A DNA stretch of 33,931 bases from contig CADCPN010000039.1 of the NCBI GenBank assembly GCA_902803375.1, forward strand, positions 1-33,931, read 5' to 3'. A program made the position numbers and the translations under genes. Below the pieces are notes generated by a model, which was not told the DNA's origin, did no database searches, and worked only from the letters and a program-made list of their open reading frames with translations. The DNA is from an uncultured Erysipelotrichaceae bacterium (GTDB taxonomy: Bacteria; Bacillota_I; Bacilli_A; RFN20; CAG-826). This document shows positions 32,667-33,931 of this stretch, one piece after another (position 1 is the stretch's first letter; each line of letters begins with the position of its first letter).

Positions 32667-33113
32667 ATGAAAGATAAGAACTATGTCGGCAACATCAAGA
32701 AAGGGCCGTTCACCCTTGCTACGGTTTTCTTGATCTTGGGAGCCGCGTTTACTCCGCTTGTTAGCTTCATAAACCTATACAATCTTTTCAAGTCTGGGAT
32801 CGCGCTTATTGCCCTATTGGGGTATCTCGTCACCATTCCTTTATGCGTGGTTACTATACTGAAGATGAAGACGGCTGAAAGAAGGGATCAACTTATCCTT
32901 TGGGGCGTTCTTTCCATCTTCTTCGTTTCTTTGCTAGGCGGCATCTTCGTTCTCGTCATCAAAGAATCCGATTTCCGTTCATTCCTTGCGAATGCGAATG
33001 AACATGGAAACGGAGAAGCCCGTCCTGATCTAAGCCTATATGAGGCGCCCAAGGTAGAAGAGCCAGGCAAGACCAGCGAAGACGAACATAACTACGCGCA
33101 TTTTGAGAAATAA
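32667..33113 (+). CDS. Small three-helix membrane protein, unknown function
   Basis: About 148 residues with three hydrophobic segments (roughly 15-37, 42-65 and 76-98) and an acidic, polar C-terminal tail of about 50 residues that is probably cytoplasmic or disordered. The ATG at 32667 has AAGGA nine bases upstream; the ATG at 32661 is only three bases from it. No family recognised. Isolated gene between relics, no clear terminator. Confidence 0.7.
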   Translation: MKDKNYVGNIKKGPFTLATVFLILGAAFTPLVSFINLYNLFKSGIALIALLGYLVTIPLCVVTILKMKTAERRDQLILWGVLSIFFVSLLGGIFVLVIKESDFRSFLANANEHGNGEARPDLSLYEAPKVEEPGKTSEDEHNYAHFEK

Positions 33114-33151
33114 GAGAACGGGAGCGATCGTTGCCGAGGCTCTTTGCGCCT

Positions 33152-33757
33152 TCAATAGGGCTTTGCCCCTAAGCAGATGAAATGCTTCGCGAGTTTTGGG
33201 TCTTCGCAGTAAATGAAACAGCCTTTTTGCCCTCTGGTAACTAAGGTCTTATACGTGTTGCGGATAATTCTATCGCCTTTTGAGCTCCAGTCCTTCTTCG
33301 TCGAGCTCGGAGAGAAAGTGGAATGGTCCGTACCTGCGTTTTTCGTAGGGTCGGTTATGACCTCGTCATTTTCGTAGCGCATATCTAGGCCGAAAATTAC
33401 GCCGACATAGTCAAATTCAAGGCCTTGGCTGGTATAGATGCATCCGACTTGGTCGAAGGATTCTTTATCGATGGCCCAAATGGTGTTGGCGAAGTTCCAT
33501 TGAGCTTCGAAGCCATGGGGCAAAACGATGTCCATCGCGTCTTTGCTTTCTTCGTTCTGCGATACCCATTCATAGGTATAGCCTGCGAGCATTCTGGCCT
33601 TGTTGTTAATGGAGTTAAGCTTTCTTAGATCTTCACGCATTTTGCAGGGATCGCTATAAACGCGCAGATTGTAATCTAAATCAAACTGGTCATTCGCCGT
33701 CTCTCTGATTCCCAAAGCGTTATCCACCCAGGCGATAAAAGCATCGGACCCATCGCG
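33152..33757 (-). pseudogene. C-terminal fragment of a DUF2075-type helicase/ATPase
   Basis: About 200 residues matching the end of DUF2075 (Schlafen-like) proteins: GSDAFIAWVDNALGIRETAN, INNKARMLAGY, then CIYTSQGLEFDYVGVI and the closing YKTLVTRGQKGCFIYCEDP, which correspond to late helicase motifs. The Walker A/B half is missing. Upstream, the frame is open only to a TAG at 33758-33760, immediately beside the ATG of a + strand open frame, so the gene was cut there. A GTG at 33727 could start translation but would give a protein lacking the ATPase core. Probably a non-functional remnant of a mobile or defence-related gene. Confidence 0.75.
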
Positions 33758-33760
33758 CTA

Positions 33761-33931
33761 ATGTCCCGGCTGGATGATGTGAGAGCGTATCTCAAATCCA
33801 ACAAAATCCCGCATCAGGTCGAAGTCTGGCCGAACAAAGGCGATACGCCCGAAGTCCCTTGGACCATCGTTCGCGTCGAAGGATGCGTCTCGCTATTCTT
33901 CGCCAAGGGTCTCCTTTGGAAGGTCTACGCA
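33761..33931 (+). CDS. Partial unknown protein running off the window end
   Basis: An open frame of 57 codons from the ATG at 33761 to the last base, reading as ordinary protein (LDDVRAYLKSNKIPHQVEVW…VRVEGCVSLFFAKGLLWKVY) with codon use like neighbouring genes. No ribosome binding site is visible, and it begins right at the broken end of the DUF2075 remnant, so the ATG may be internal to a gene whose 5' end was lost. Family not recognised. Confidence 0.45.
   Translation, partial: MSRLDDVRAYLKSNKIPHQVEVWPNKGDTPEVPWTIVRVEGCVSLFFAKGLLWKVYA

Noticed and set aside
1..33931. Alternative genetic code (TGA as Trp), considered because of the Mollicutes-like appearance
   Set aside because: Several well-supported genes end at TGA exactly at expected lengths and use TGG for Trp.
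1..33931. tRNA, rRNA and CRISPR arrays
   Set aside because: No tRNA arm signatures, no rRNA-like stretches and no regularly spaced repeats were seen in reading.

Overview
The window looks like gut-type Bacillota (Bacilli/Erysipelotrichales or RF39-like) DNA. This is inferred from gene families, clear AAGGAG-type ribosome binding sites, mid-range GC, and TGA used as an ordinary stop (for example the GH20-like gene and the PIG-L gene). No rRNA, tRNA, CRISPR array, prophage or insertion sequence was seen. No sugar transporter lies in the window.

Region 1 (1-17460, + strand) is a polysaccharide-utilisation locus. Two secreted modular proteins share a repeated beta-rich module of about 160-180 residues. 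Nine tightly packed genes follow with gaps from -11 to +54 bp: GH20 hexosaminidase, GH94 phosphorylase, GH109-like NAD-dependent alpha-N-acetylgalactosaminidase, GH78 alpha-L-rhamnosidase, GH110-like alpha-galactosidase, a Gfo/Idh/MocA oxidoreductase with a Cys cluster, GH43, an unrecognised (alpha/alpha)-barrel-like protein and an alpha/beta-hydrolase esterase. None of the nine has a visible signal peptide, so the operon probably strips an imported heteroglycan inside the cell.

Region 2 (17572-22430) has an AraC regulator facing away from an amino-sugar operon: PIG-L deacetylase, a NagB-like protein that has lost the usual catalytic Asp, class II aldolase and a LacX-type mutarotase. A 400-bp stem-loop-rich gap separates the NagB-like gene and the aldolase. 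TGCAAA half-sites lie in the divergent control region.

Region 3 (22533-24627, - strand) holds one unknown protein and one four-helix membrane protein with a DUF1232/YkvA-like tail, each followed by a good terminator.

Region 4 (25132-30266) is a second amino-sugar region: a ROK kinase, an AraC regulator, and divergently an operon of a NahK-like sugar 1-kinase, NagA and canonical NagB, with a long leader hairpin and a clear terminator.

Region 5 (30277-33931) is patchy: a DUF1295 membrane enzyme, a yefM-yoeB toxin-antitoxin pair lying between an intact and a decayed copy of the end of the DUF1295 gene, a small membrane protein, a truncated DUF2075 helicase remnant, gene relics, and the start of an unknown gene at the window edge.

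The strongest candidates for something undescribed are the secreted repeat module, the orphan barrel protein at 14587-16581, the intracellular pairing of GH109-like and GH110-like enzymes, and the deacetylase/altered-NagB/aldolase pathway.
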